The translations under genes and the position numbers were made by a program. 17,644 bases of DNA from Sphaerosporella brunnea (Eukaryota > Ascomycota > Pezizomycetes > Pezizales > Pyronemataceae), in assembly GCA_008704415.1 (NCBI GenBank), contig VXIS01000561.1:1-17644 (forward strand). The letters run 5' to 3'. Under the pieces are notes generated by a model. The model saw only the letters and a program-made list of their open reading frames with translations, made no database searches and was not told where the DNA came from. The first letter of the stretch is position 1. Every line of letters begins with the position of its first letter. Below, in pieces: positions 1 to 7,965 of this stretch.

Positions 1-904
1 CTTCTTCCGCCGCGGCCACCTGCGTAGACGGGGACATTGCCGGAGCTGGCACTCGCGTCAATTTGTGGTTGACCTTTTTCTTCTTGGTCGTGCAAATTTC
101 CGTTGGACTTTGGTCCGGTACGGCCGTGTCAGCAGGGATGTTGCCCAGGGATTGATTCTCACCAATCTTTCGCTTGCAGGTGCAATGTGCTTCCAGCTGG
201 GAGCAGGAAAGCTGTCGTTGGGAGACGCGGTGCTGGGAAGCATGGTTCTCGACGCTCAAAGCACGGCCCTAATGGCCACAGTTGCCCTGCGGGATGTCCG
301 CAGTGCTCGAACCCACCTCGTTTTTCTCTATGTGGCCTCGCTGTTAAGCCTAATCGTGATGAGTATAGTCTTAGTTAGGGTACAACCCAACCCGCCGTTT
401 ACTAATGTAGATACCAATGCTGAGTGCCCATTGCAGACGAGCGAGCTAAAACCACAAGCTGGCGAATGTCCCAACGGGTATCAGTTTTGGGGCTATGTAC
501 CCGCCAGCAGCTCGCCATGGTGGCTGTACGTGTTGTTTAGATTCCTGCTCATCATCATTCCGGCGGCTCATAAGGTCTATGACGCCTGGTATGCCGGAGC
601 CGGCTATGCGAACACGTGGAGGATCCCTTTCCTGCCGATGGATTACCTCATTCTCAGTCTGGCCTCACTGCTCAAACTAGCCAACGAACTGCCGGTGGGA
701 CTATCGTCTGCAACTACGGATCTCCAGATCACAGGGCAACTCATGGCCTTGCTCATTGGACTGGGCACCTTCCTACGGGCGATCTGGCTAAGCTTCCATC
801 ATGGAGACGCACTGTTTCAGCTGATGCGGGACATCATGCGGCATTTTGAGGGGTGGTTTCTCTCTCTAGGCAGACGGATGTTCCGGTGGTGGATTCGGGG
901 TTGA
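1..904 (+). pseudogene. Left-arm copy of the membrane protein, truncated and frameshifted
   Basis: Mirror of 16478-17587. The window edge removes the first 68 codons. Positions 1-130 encode about residues 69-112. One A is then missing at 131 relative to the right copy, within adjacent Ser112/Ser113 codons, so the upstream part is out of frame with the rest. Downstream, residues 113-369 are identical to the right copy and end at TGA 902-904. A frame beginning near 65 joins the downstream part through the wrong frame and should not be taken as a true N-terminus. The defect may be a sequencing error rather than a biological mutation. Confidence 0.8.
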
Positions 905-2008
905 TTGTTTTCCGGGCATGTGCTGCAGGAGGTTCAATTGAGTTGTGGCGGTGGTTGGTTGTTGGAGTTTGTGTTTCTTTCTTTTAGCCTTGGCTGTCTG
1001 TCTACTGGCACTCGCGCCTTCTTTACGATGCCCCCGTGCTTTGAAAATGGTTCGACCCCGTTGCCACAATTTGACTGCTAGCATCAATGAAACACCAGAA
1101 GGACATTAGCATAGGTAGCAGGTATTCCAAGTTGCTGAAGCATTCTCATAATGTCATAGATGACAGGCCTTGACGTCGGGCCGGAAATGATTAACCCGTG
1201 TTCTTGGGGCATCCACTCTTGCCGATTTGGAAGGGTACTTGATTGAAATCCCTCGCCGATTTTCGGACCGGCCGGGCGTACATTACGTTTTAACGTGTGC
1301 CAACAAAGGCCACAGATGATGACGCTCTCGAGGATTGTCAAAATTATTGCTTACTAGGCTTTTAAGCAGCTTGAGGGCAGCCAATACATCCAAATCCCAT
1401 CGATCGTCGCGATTCAGTCACAATAGTGGCCGACAGTGTGCGCGACACAACCGCATGCACACCACAAAAGAAAGTTAGAAACCTTTTCGTCGTTTTTGTT
1501 TTCTTTTCTCATTGACTTTAGCAGGTTCTGGAAGGCGGTTTGATGGCGAGGGCTAGTTTGTATGCGGGCTGTTTTTGTTTGCTTGTTTGATTATTGTAAG
1601 CTGGGGTACGGTGAGGCCGTTGGGTAGGCGGTGGAGTAAGCTTGTCGGAGCGAAGGATTGAGTGTTAGGTCGCAACGATAATGGGACATGTCCCTATCAT
1701 GGTCTAGAGCGGATTTACCTTGAGGAGTAGCAGCCTTGAGAGACATTTCTCTCGGAACACGGACAGCGGAAAATGCAAACGATTCCCAAAAATCATTTGA
1801 AGCTGCTTGACGTGGGAATGGCTGCGTGTTTATTAGTTTGGAACATTATGGTGGCAAAAACTCTTATCAACGGTCAAAGATATAAACATCTCTTTTTGAC
1901 TTGGTCTCAAGCTTGCGATGTCGTCATCATCTGTCCCGCCGGAACTACTGCAAATTGATGGCGCTCGTTCTCCCATCTCCTCCATCTGAAGCGTTAAGTT
2001 GCAAACCA
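905..2008. other. Gene-poor region downstream of the membrane gene (left arm)
   Basis: About 1.1 kb with no gene I can support. A protein-like stretch of about 57 codons reads on the minus strand to a stop near 1084 (ending ATYANVLLVFH), but its longer version begins only at a TTG; it could be an exon or chance. A 61-codon plus frame at 1773-1958 has no recognisable features. A perfect 12-bp palindrome GGGACATGTCCC lies at 1683-1694, flanked by GATA and TATC, of a kind that could bind a dimeric regulator. The final 8 bp before 2017 are a transposon target duplication. Confidence 0.5.
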
Positions 2009-2016
2009 CATCCGAG

Positions 2017-2503
2017 CAGGGGTCTCAAAAGTCCGGGCGCCCGCCAGTCCAGGGATTCAATTCAGCCAGCCTATTAGGTTCGGGCCGACGAAACCTATGC
2101 CTGGGTGCCTGGTAGGCACCGCCCGGGCCCTACAATGTTTGGTAAGCGAGGGGTCTGTTAATCCAATGATAAAAGTCCTGATGTTCGTTGCACGCGGCCG
2201 GTGGTTCGAGAGGTTGAGGCAATGTTGGTTGATCCGGCAAGGAAGGCGGCAGAGATGGCAGCATGAGGATTCACTTTTGTGGTCGTGTATTCTGTTTTTT
2301 GGCTTTGTTAGTTCAATTCACACTAAGGGGCCTGGCGGGCCCGGCGGGGCCCGGGAATGTTTTCCCTTCACGGGGCCCTGTAGGCACCTGGGTCGCGCTC
2401 GAAAAAGCCTGGTCCAATCCGGGCTGGAATTTCAAAGCCCGTTTAAAACAGTCCGCTTGCGGGCGAGCGCAAAGCCGGACTGGCCGGACTTTTGAGACCT
2501 CTG
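2017..2503. mobile_element. hAT-type MITE with 8-bp target duplication (left arm)
   Basis: Terminal inverted repeats CAGGGGTCTCAAAAGTCCGG (2017-2036) and its reverse-complement partner at 2484-2503, agreeing at 19 of 20 positions. The element is flanked by direct repeats CATCCGAG at 2009-2016 and 2504-2511. An 8-bp target duplication with termini starting CAG is diagnostic of the hAT superfamily. At 487 bp it has no transposase and would depend on one in trans. Its interior is GC-rich with hairpins, for example GGTGCCT/AGGCACC at 2104-2120. Reading frames through it are incidental. It inserted 22 nt upstream of the hAT start codon at 2534, so it is younger than that element. Confidence 0.9.
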
Positions 2504-2533
2504 CATCCGAGTCAGCAAATCTATCGAAACAAT

Positions 2534-2632
2534 ATGCCACCCACACGAACACAACGTCACCGAGATGCTCGCAAGCACGGTCGATTGGGGCAAGCAGGAG
2601 TTCGAGGTGGAGGCCAAGTAGCAGGTCGGTGA
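2534..2632 (+). pseudogene. hAT transposase N-terminal fragment (remnant 1)
   Basis: Thirty-two codons from ATG 2534 to TGA 2630-2632, beginning MPPTRTQRHRDARKHGRLGQ and running into a Gly/Arg-rich stretch. It aligns with the start of the second hAT copy at 5681 (MPATRKQPHRQARQSG), identical at 10 of the first 16 residues. That agreement argues this is the transposase N-terminus and not a chance frame. The same fragment is at 14750-14848 on the minus strand. Confidence 0.6.
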
Positions 2633-2783
2633 GGAGGCCGCGGTGGATGTCAAGGTGGAGGCCGGGATGCAGGGCGAGCAGGAGGCCGGGGTGTAGGAGA
2701 CCGGAGGAGGGGCGAGGAGAGTGGTCGAGGAAGAGGGACCCAGGGAACCGGAGGTATACCCACACGTACGTATAAACTGAGTC

Positions 2784-3119
2784 GTGCGGGATGCAGTCGA
2801 CTCAGAGGAGAGCAGATACTCCGTCGGAAACGCGGCCTCAGTCATCACCCGTCTGATATATGGATCACTGGCAGCATCTTCCAGCGCTGTGGAGCGCGTC
2901 TTTTCTTGCACTGGCAACGGCGGGTTTCAAGGTGCGAATAGACCGCGGTTACTGCCCACCACCATTCAGGCTGCCTGTCTTTTAAAAGCTTGGTGGCGGC
3001 GCGATGTGCTGGGCTTCGACTCTTGGTTGTCAGTCGCGGTCGGCACTGGCACAGCGGAGGACACCGCCGGGGGAAACGAGTTACTGGGTAATGTCATTCA
3101 AGCGCCCGGCTTTTGGTAG
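2784..3119 (+). pseudogene. hAT transposase C-terminal dimerisation domain (left arm)
   Basis: The frame shows the hallmark of the hAT family C-terminal domain: SSSAVERVFS at residues 32-41, NRPRLL at 52-57 and LLKAW at 66-70, corresponding to the family pattern of a conserved ERxFS block, an N/R-x-R-L-x segment and a terminal L-x-x-W helix. Family members use this region for dimerisation and part of the active site. The frame begins only at a GTG with no upstream catalytic domain, so it is a fragment. Residues after about 75 are not recognisable and may be 3' untranslated sequence. Confidence 0.8.
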
Positions 3120-3234
3120 GACGAGACGGAGGAAAATGCTTGATATACGCGCAGGCCCAGCATGTAGGCCCATGAAATGTTGTTTTCTTTGTTTCACGCC
3201 GTGACAAAACAGCATTGGTCTGCGGAGTAGCTTT

Positions 3235-3768
3235 TTACTGCGATCCCCCCGTGGTCCCCGCGGGGATTTTCCTATCCCCGCGTGGATATCCCCGTCCCCG
3301 CGGGGTGGGGACTGTCCCCGTCCTTGTCCCCGTCCCCGTCGCCCCGTACGCATCGCTAGGCATGTTAATATGATGGATGCCAGCCACCTTCCCGGGTGGC
3401 CGGCTGGGACAGCCATTCCCGAGGCACCCTCCACCACACCCGCCACAAGTACATTCGCAACATAATTGACGAGTCAAGCGGACGCTCCCATCCTCGTTGA
3501 ATCCGTAAATTCCTCTCAACACCTGGTCCTCGTCGATGGGAAAAATCCCGAGGAAGTACTGAGACCACCCCCAAATTCGACGCCCCAAACCTCTTCCTTC
3601 CAGCTTTTCCTGGAAGTTTTTTTTGCGTCGGTCTAGGAATTTTTCGATCGTGTCATTGGGCGGGGGCCACCGGTTTGGCGCAGGCCAGTTCCATCGAAGC
3701 TGGTAGGCGTCAAGCTGTTCGCGTGTAAATAAGACTTCGGAACCAAAGATCTCGAGTCGGGGCGCCAC
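3235..3768 (-). CDS. Hypothetical protein with transposon-derived tail, 177 codons (left arm)
   Basis: Mirror of 13614-14147 with identical translation, including the Cys/Gly cluster at residues 103-120 and the C-terminal 36 codons read from the hAT terminus at 3236-3347. The two 1-nt indels that separate the arms nearby fall at 3198 and in the T run 3232-3236, at or beyond the stop codon. Confidence 0.45.
   Translation of the reverse strand: MAPRLEIFGSEVLFTREQLDAYQLRWNWPAPNRWPPPNDTIEKFLDRRKKNFQEKLEGRGLGRRIWGWSQYFLGIFPIDEDQVLRGIYGFNEDGSVRLTRQLCCECTCGGCGGGCLGNGCPSRPPGKVAGIHHINMPSDAYGATGTGTRTGTVPTPRGRGYPRGDRKIPAGTTGGSQ
3236..3347. repeat. C/G-rich hAT terminus, block A (left arm)
   Basis: Alternating runs of C4 and G4 separated by one or two bases, with self-complementary stretches such as TCCCCGCGGGGA. 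The last 22 nt, reversed, read ACGGGGCGACGGGGACGGGG and onward, matching the beginning of the second hAT copy at 5291 (ACGGGGCGACGGGG, then T, then CGGGGAC). I interpret this as the terminal/subterminal repeat of one hAT family. It can form hairpins and G-quadruplexes. Confidence 0.65.
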
Positions 3769-4162
3769 GGCGCGGTTTGGGTGTAGCTATTTGGATTTGC
3801 TTTAGAAATCACAAACTACGCGCCAGGGGCAATTGTTATACGTACGCATGTGACTGGTTGATCATTGCGTGTACACATGTCCGTCGAGGTTTGACGGTCT
3901 CTTCACGGTAGTTGCAGCGTAAAGCAGTGGGCTCTCAGATTGGACGTGTGATGCCCAGGGAGCGCGAGGCTGGGAACCAGCCTTATAAAGGCAGTGATGC
4001 AGGGAACTGAGTCTAACGTTTTTGGCTCGCACTCACTTACGGAATCCTAAACTTTGGCTGTGCTGAGGTTAATCTTATTTTGCTCTCCTTATTTGGCTTC
4101 GGCTTTGACGGCATAAAACTGAAAAGATGGCCATCTGATCGAAATTCCGATAAACCAATCTG
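3769..4162. other. Non-coding region with a TATA-like site (left arm)
   Basis: No gene recognised. It holds a strong TATA box at 3984-3989 (CCTTATAAAGG context), followed by GC-balanced sequence without a long frame. It separates the 177-codon frame from the MITE starting at 4163. Confidence 0.5.
3984..3989 (+). promoter_or_regulatory. TATA-box-like site without an assigned gene
   Basis: TATAAA inside CCTTATAAAGG, with the sequence 25-35 nt downstream (GGAACTGAGTC) able to hold a start site. No long frame follows, so the transcript, if any, is unknown. Mirror at 13393-13398. Confidence 0.25.
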
Positions 4163-4420
4163 CCGTATCGTCTGGGTCTTAAGCAACGCGGGCCGAAGGG
4201 GTGGGGGTGTTGCCAAGCTATCAAAAAGTTAATTTCTAAAGACTCGTGCGCGGGCGATGCTGTATCTAATTTTTATTTACAGCAGCAGAACCATTAAAGT
4301 TGTGTACAAACCCAAATTGTGACCGCGACATCCAATCCCACCAATAAAAAACCCTCGACACCCTCAACCTTACCACCCCCACCCCTCCGGCCCGCGTTGC
4401 TTAAGACCCAGACGATACGG
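4163..4420. mobile_element. 258-bp MITE with 47-bp terminal inverted repeats (left arm)
   Basis: The left terminus at 4163-4209 begins CCGTATCGTCTGGGTCTTAA and pairs with 4374-4420, with one mismatch in 47 positions (A/G at position 34). The interior is AT-richer and non-coding. I find no clear target duplication: the left flank ends CCAATCTG and the right flank begins TAGGTACA. The right end directly abuts an inverted repeat GGTAGGTA/TACCTACC (4419-4436). The superfamily cannot be assigned. A fold-back element or an insertion with altered flanks is possible. Confidence 0.8.
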
Positions 4421-5290
4421 TAGGTACATACCTACCAAGTTCTATCGAACAGGTGAGGAGCATGATGTCGCCGTTGTGGCTGCGAAAAGGAAATCACAAG
4501 AATATACGTATCGGTGTCTGTACGCGAGAAACTGACGACTATATAAGGCCGCGTTTGGCTCGCGCCGGACCGTTAGGATTTACTAGTAAATCGACCCTTT
4601 TTTGACGGTCGACCGTTTGATTTTGCCAGAATCCCAGTAGGGCCGCTCAGACAGGCGTTTATTCTTTTTAATCACGTTTCCGGTTCTGGATGAGCGCTCG
4701 TCGTCTACAATCCCTTTCTTCCCTCCAGATAACCGGCGGATATCCGAAGTTATCACGCTTTATTGGAAAGGCGTCCGAGTCAAAAGTGATACCCGCGACT
4801 GGATCCAAAGCGTCCGGTTTTTTTTTGTTTTTTGTGGCAAAACAGCACCCCCGTAGCATGCAGAGCTTTTTCCAAGCGTAGAGACGTCGCTATGCTATGA
4901 TTTATTGACCCTTTCAGTTACAAAGAGCACCGCATCGCCGCGCCCCACCGCACCAGCCCCACCCCACCAAAAGCACCCCCCGCGCTGGGATGCAGTGCCG
5001 GTATAAAGTGTGAGTTTATGCTGGGCGGAGCCCGGCCACAGCTTAAATGCAAATCTGACATCAATGAGTGTTTTTGCCTTTGCCGAGTGAAAACAAGGTT
5101 TGCGGACACGTTGTCCTGGACTGCGAATTCAGCAGGCGAGACTCGGAGCTCCTCTTCTCTCGAAACAACCCACCATCGTTACCATCCTCTGCCAGTAGCC
5201 GGAGCTCCTTTTCCATTGACTCGAACATGGCAAAATAACCCAGGACGTGAATAAGTGAGAACTCCACCGGGGCCCGTGATAGTGTGGGGC
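4421..5290. other. Non-coding region with poly-T tract (left arm)
   Basis: No gene supported. It contains the TATA-like sites at 4540 and 5002, the palindromes at 4577-4592 and 4605-4616, and an interrupted poly-T tract at 4818-4835 (T9-G-T6-G-T1). Reading frames here are short and unremarkable. Confidence 0.5.
4540..4547 (+). promoter_or_regulatory. TATA-box-like site followed by palindromes
   Basis: TATATAAG at 4540-4547. Shortly downstream are a perfect 16-bp palindrome GATTTACTAGTAAATC (4577-4592) and a perfect 12-bp palindrome ACGGTCGACCGT (4605-4616). No convincing gene follows. The spacing suggests a regulatory region, possibly transposon-derived. Mirror TATA at 12835-12842. A third weaker TATAAA is at 5002-5007. 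Confidence 0.25.
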
Positions 5291-5440
5291 ACGGGGCGAC
5301 GGGGTCGGGGACGGAGCAAACCCCGCGGGGTCAAAACCCGCAGGGAATATAAAAACCCGTGGGGATTGCGGGGTCCCCGAAGAGACCGCGGGGTTTTTAT
5401 ATGCCTGCGGGGCCTACAGGGATATCCGGGGACGGCGATG
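5291..5440. repeat. C/G-rich hAT terminus, block B (left arm)
   Basis: Contains the terminus motif, ACCCCGCGGGGT palindromes, and a larger inverted repeat in which ATATAAAAACCC (5347-5358) pairs with GGGTTTTTATAT (5391-5402). Structure and composition match block A at 3236-3347. Mirror at 11926-12075. Confidence 0.65.
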
Positions 5441-5680
5441 GCATTGCCGCTTCATGCCGGCACTGTGATATTGAGTCGATTGTTGTGCCTCCGGTACGGT
5501 GATTGTGGGCGAGGCGGGGGAATCGTCGCGTTCTGTAAGTGAAGGTTCAACAATGTCGTCACTCGTCGTAGGTAGCGCAGAGACAGAGACCACCAACCCT
5601 CCACACCACTGCGACCGCCATAGACACCGCGCCAAACACCAACGTTCTGGTACCAAGTTGACGTACAAACTCCAGTCGAG

Positions 5681-6280
5681 ATGCCCGCGACAAGAAAACA
5701 ACCCCATCGACAGGCTCGGCAGAGTGGGCAGCCCTATACAACGCCAACTACAGGTGGAGGAAAAGGGAGCGCTGATGGCGGCAGCGGGGGCACAGGCGGA
5801 GGCAGGGGGGTGCACAGGCGGAGGAAGAGGGACCGCAGGTGTAGGAAGAGGAAGTGGTAGAGGAAGAGGAGGTGGGCGCGGAAGCGTAGGCGGACGCGGA
5901 GGCGGTGGGAGAGCGGACACAGGTAGAGGAAGAGGAAGAGGAAGAGGTAGGGGAGGTGAAGGCGGAGGCGGAGGAAGAGGGGCCGCGGGCGCAATTAGGA
6001 CACCACATTGATCTCCAGATACACCGGATGATGTCCGCCAGCAACCATATCCAAACCTGATCGTGCCACAAAACGATCACCGTGAACAAGATGATGGGAC
6101 CCCGCTTAGTGCGACTTTACCTCCTTAATCTGGAAGTATTGCCAAAGAGTAACCAAGCGACCGCCCCCAAAATCCGAAGGATCGGAGGACGATTCAAGCG
6201 CGGTTTCAGTACGTGCTATGTGGCGCCTGTGCTTGACTATTTCCGATGGGGCGAGGTAAATTGAGCCTCCGGTGTTCTAA
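5681..6280 (+). pseudogene. Decayed hAT transposase N-terminus (left arm)
   Basis: The frame from ATG 5681 begins MPATRKQPHRQARQSGQPYT, related to remnant 1, then becomes Gly-rich and stops at 5858-5860. A 1-nt slip near the G6 run at 5805-5810 would continue into a long RG/GGR-rich stretch that is open in the adjacent frame to 6011. Further on, IWKYCQRVTKR (from about 6129) and, in another frame, ARFQYVLCGACA (about 6194-6229) resemble the W-x-x-Y and C-x-x-C parts of a BED zinc finger, the usual DNA-binding domain of hAT transposases. At least three frame disruptions are needed, so it is dead. The BED assignment is tentative. Mirror at 11086-11685 minus. Confidence 0.5.
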
Positions 6281-6282
6281 TA

Positions 6283-7056
6283 GGGAGGTTTTGCAGAAAA
6301 GTGCGAAACAACGTTGCAACGGGAGTTTTTACTGGGCGATCGGGTTGCGGATGGGGTCCGGCGGAGCCGGCAAGGTCGTTGGTTGGCCGGTCAAAGGTGG
6401 AAGAAAGGTGCGGCACCATCTGCGACACCTTGCGACACCCTTTTGGTGCCGCACATTTGTCACTTCTTTCGCGGCATGGAGGCGGGCAAAACGCTGAGTG
6501 GCTGGATATCATAATCCGAGGGCCCGTGATGAAATACAAGGCAAGGTGGTGGGTAGATCGACGATCTCGTGGAGACAACTTGAAGGCTGAGGGAGATATC
6601 GCAACTGCGCATCTTCTCGCAATTCGCAAACAGCACCGCACCACCATGGAGGTGGCGTACACTGCGCAGCACAACTAACCACATATTTGCTCATTTCATG
6701 CCGGAGACTATCCTCCATCCCATCGTGCTTTCCGTTTCCACCAAACTTGTAAGCGACTCGCCGCAAAGCTTCCTCTTCCAAACAGCCGCTTCCACAGCTT
6801 TTCTTTTGACGCTATGCCTGCGGTTCACTGTTACAACCTCCATAAGGAGTTGTGCACACTGTTTGAAAGGCCCGCGTCAAGTAAAAGGACGGATGTTGGC
6901 AGTTTTGTCGGTGTAGTATCTTTTGTTTTCGGGTTGTTCGTTTTTACTGTAGCAACATGCGCACATGCAAAGGAGACATGCGGGTCCCAGTGGGCTCACG
7001 GCGTACCCTTGCACGTCATAGAATTATCTTTCCGGCACCTTTTTGCAAAACCTCCC
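6283..7056. mobile_element. 774-bp element with TA target duplication (left arm)
   Basis: The left terminus GGGAGGTTTTGCAGAAAAGTGC's first 20 nt (6283-6302) pair with the reverse complement of 7035-7056, with 20 of 22 positions matching across the full termini. Both ends are flanked by TA (6281-6282 and 7057-7058), as in Tc1/mariner-type insertions; an AAT/TAA reading compatible with other superfamilies is also possible. The interior has a 125-codon open frame (6301-6678) that resembles no transposase I know, so I treat the element as non-autonomous. It interrupts hAT remnant 2. Confidence 0.75.
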
Positions 7057-7134
7057 TAATGAGGTATAACTAACGTCAATTGCAGTGTTTGTAAATAAAA
7101 GATTTCGCGCGGATCCACCAAGAGTCTACACATG

Positions 7135-7245
7135 CACTAGTGATGGGCACGACTCCGACCTAGGTCACCGACCTGACGACCTACGACTCGACCAAATCGG
7201 CAAAACCCGGTCGAAGTCGCGGCCAAGTCGGCGACCTGGTCCAGC
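7135..7245. repeat. hAT-like terminus with GACC repeats
   Basis: Begins CACTAGTGATGGGCACGACT, a style common at hAT termini, followed by many copies of GACC/GACY and the palindrome GACCTAGGTC (7157-7166). No partner terminus or target duplication was found in the arm, so this may be a solitary end or chance. Mirror at 10122-10232. Confidence 0.3.
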
Positions 7246-7490
7246 TGGGCGGGCGTCATACCTGGGCGGCGATGATTTCATATCCTGCGCTCAGTGTGAG
7301 GGATTACAGTACATATCTCCACAATTGCCGTCTGGAGCCGAGCCAACGCGCAGTGCAGTTGAGCGAGTGCGCAAGGTGGCGGCCCGGGAGACCCTTCATG
7401 GGAGGTGTGAAGTAAATCGCCCAGCCGTATACACCTCGAACGAACCCATCTAGAAACACCTTCCCCCCGCGCAAGCAATCCCAACCAGCG

Positions 7491-7516
7491 CCCCGTCCCC
7501 CGTCCCCCGTCCCCCC
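7491..7516 (-). other. G-quadruplex motif
   Basis: Four runs C4, C5, C5, C6 each separated by GT, so the minus strand has four G runs with 2-nt loops, a textbook intramolecular G-quadruplex pattern. The mirror on the plus strand is at 9851-9876. Confidence 0.8.
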
Positions 7517-7965
7517 GTCTCCTCGTCCCACCGTTCCACTGTGCAAACAATGTCTGCCTAGCGAGACAGTCAGAGCCCTGGTCAGAAAGTGTCAATTCGC
7601 TCGACCGGTCCACTAAATCCGCATTCTTTCGGACTCTGTTACGTGTAGGCACTGCGGCTACCGTAATCCTGAGATGTATGGGGTGAAGTATGCTTGATTA
7701 TCTATCGTCCGGGCGGGAGCTCGACATAATAGCTCGCTGCCCCTGTAAACCCTACAACCTAAGATACCACTCCCGTCACGGAAGCTAACCGTGACAATTG
7801 CCCCTTCTTAAGTCCGACAGCTGCCCTCAGCCTCAACCGCCTCCGTTCGGAGGATAAACGAAACATCAAGCGCACGAAAACATCGACCAGGCTCCAGCGG
7901 CCCCTAACTATCCTCGACGTCATAGAAAAGCAAACGGTCCTCGTCTCTCCACAAGCGCAAGAAAC

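Larger units (their letters stand above)
2512..3347 (+). mobile_element. hAT transposon remnant 1, internally deleted (left arm)
   Basis: This piece keeps a transposase start (ATG 2534), a purine-rich GGA/GAG tract (about 2580-2750), the C-terminal dimerisation domain (2784-3119) and a C/G-rich 3' terminus ending GTCGCCCCGT at 3338-3347. The catalytic core expected between the two coding ends (about 400-600 codons in the family) is absent: the start and the C-terminal domain are only about 250 nt apart. No matching left terminus is visible upstream, so the 5' end is also lost or unrecognisable. It is not able to encode a transposase. Confidence 0.7.
5291..6280 (+). mobile_element. hAT transposon remnant 2, 5' part (left arm)
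   Basis: It starts with ACGGGGCGACGGGG at 5291, the same terminus as remnant 1. A C/G-rich hairpin-forming block follows to about 5440, then the transposase start at 5681, a purine-rich RG-encoding tract (about 5750-5985) and a degraded zinc-finger-like segment, before interruption by a TA-flanked element at 6281. No catalytic domain or distal terminus can be recognised beyond the interruption, so the element is decayed or truncated. Confidence 0.6.
7059..7965. other. Gene-poor region (left arm)
   Basis: No gene supported. It holds a hAT-like end with GACC repeats (7135-7245), a G-quadruplex motif (7491-7516), and hairpins GTCACGG/CCGTGAC (7774-7794) and CCTCCG/CGGAGG (about 7840-7853). A minus frame at 7278-7652 runs through the G-rich tract and looks incidental. 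Confidence 0.45.

Noticed and set aside
65..904. Taking the plus frame starting at 65 as an intact shorter membrane protein
   Set aside because: Its first codons are in the wrong frame relative to the intact right-arm copy; the apparent start is created by the 1-nt deletion at 131.
46..1017. Twelve-nt direct repeat CTGGCACTCGCG at 46-57 and 1006-1017
   Set aside because: Too short and without similarity in the flanks; treated as coincidence.
2097..2495. 132-codon plus frame inside 2017-2503
   Set aside because: It lies wholly within a non-autonomous MITE bounded by terminal repeats and has no recognisable domain.
3769..5290. LTR retrotransposon or solo LTR suggested by the TATA boxes and inverted repeats
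   Set aside because: No paired long terminal repeats in direct orientation, no TG...CA ends with target duplication, and no reverse transcriptase or protease motif.
5414..6089. Minus-strand frames rich in PLPLPL, SSSSS or PPPP opposite the purine-rich tract (and mirror frames on the plus strand of the right arm)
   Set aside because: They are antisense readings of a low-complexity GGA/AGA tract; every frame stays open there because of composition, and the sense strand carries the transposase start shared with remnant 1.
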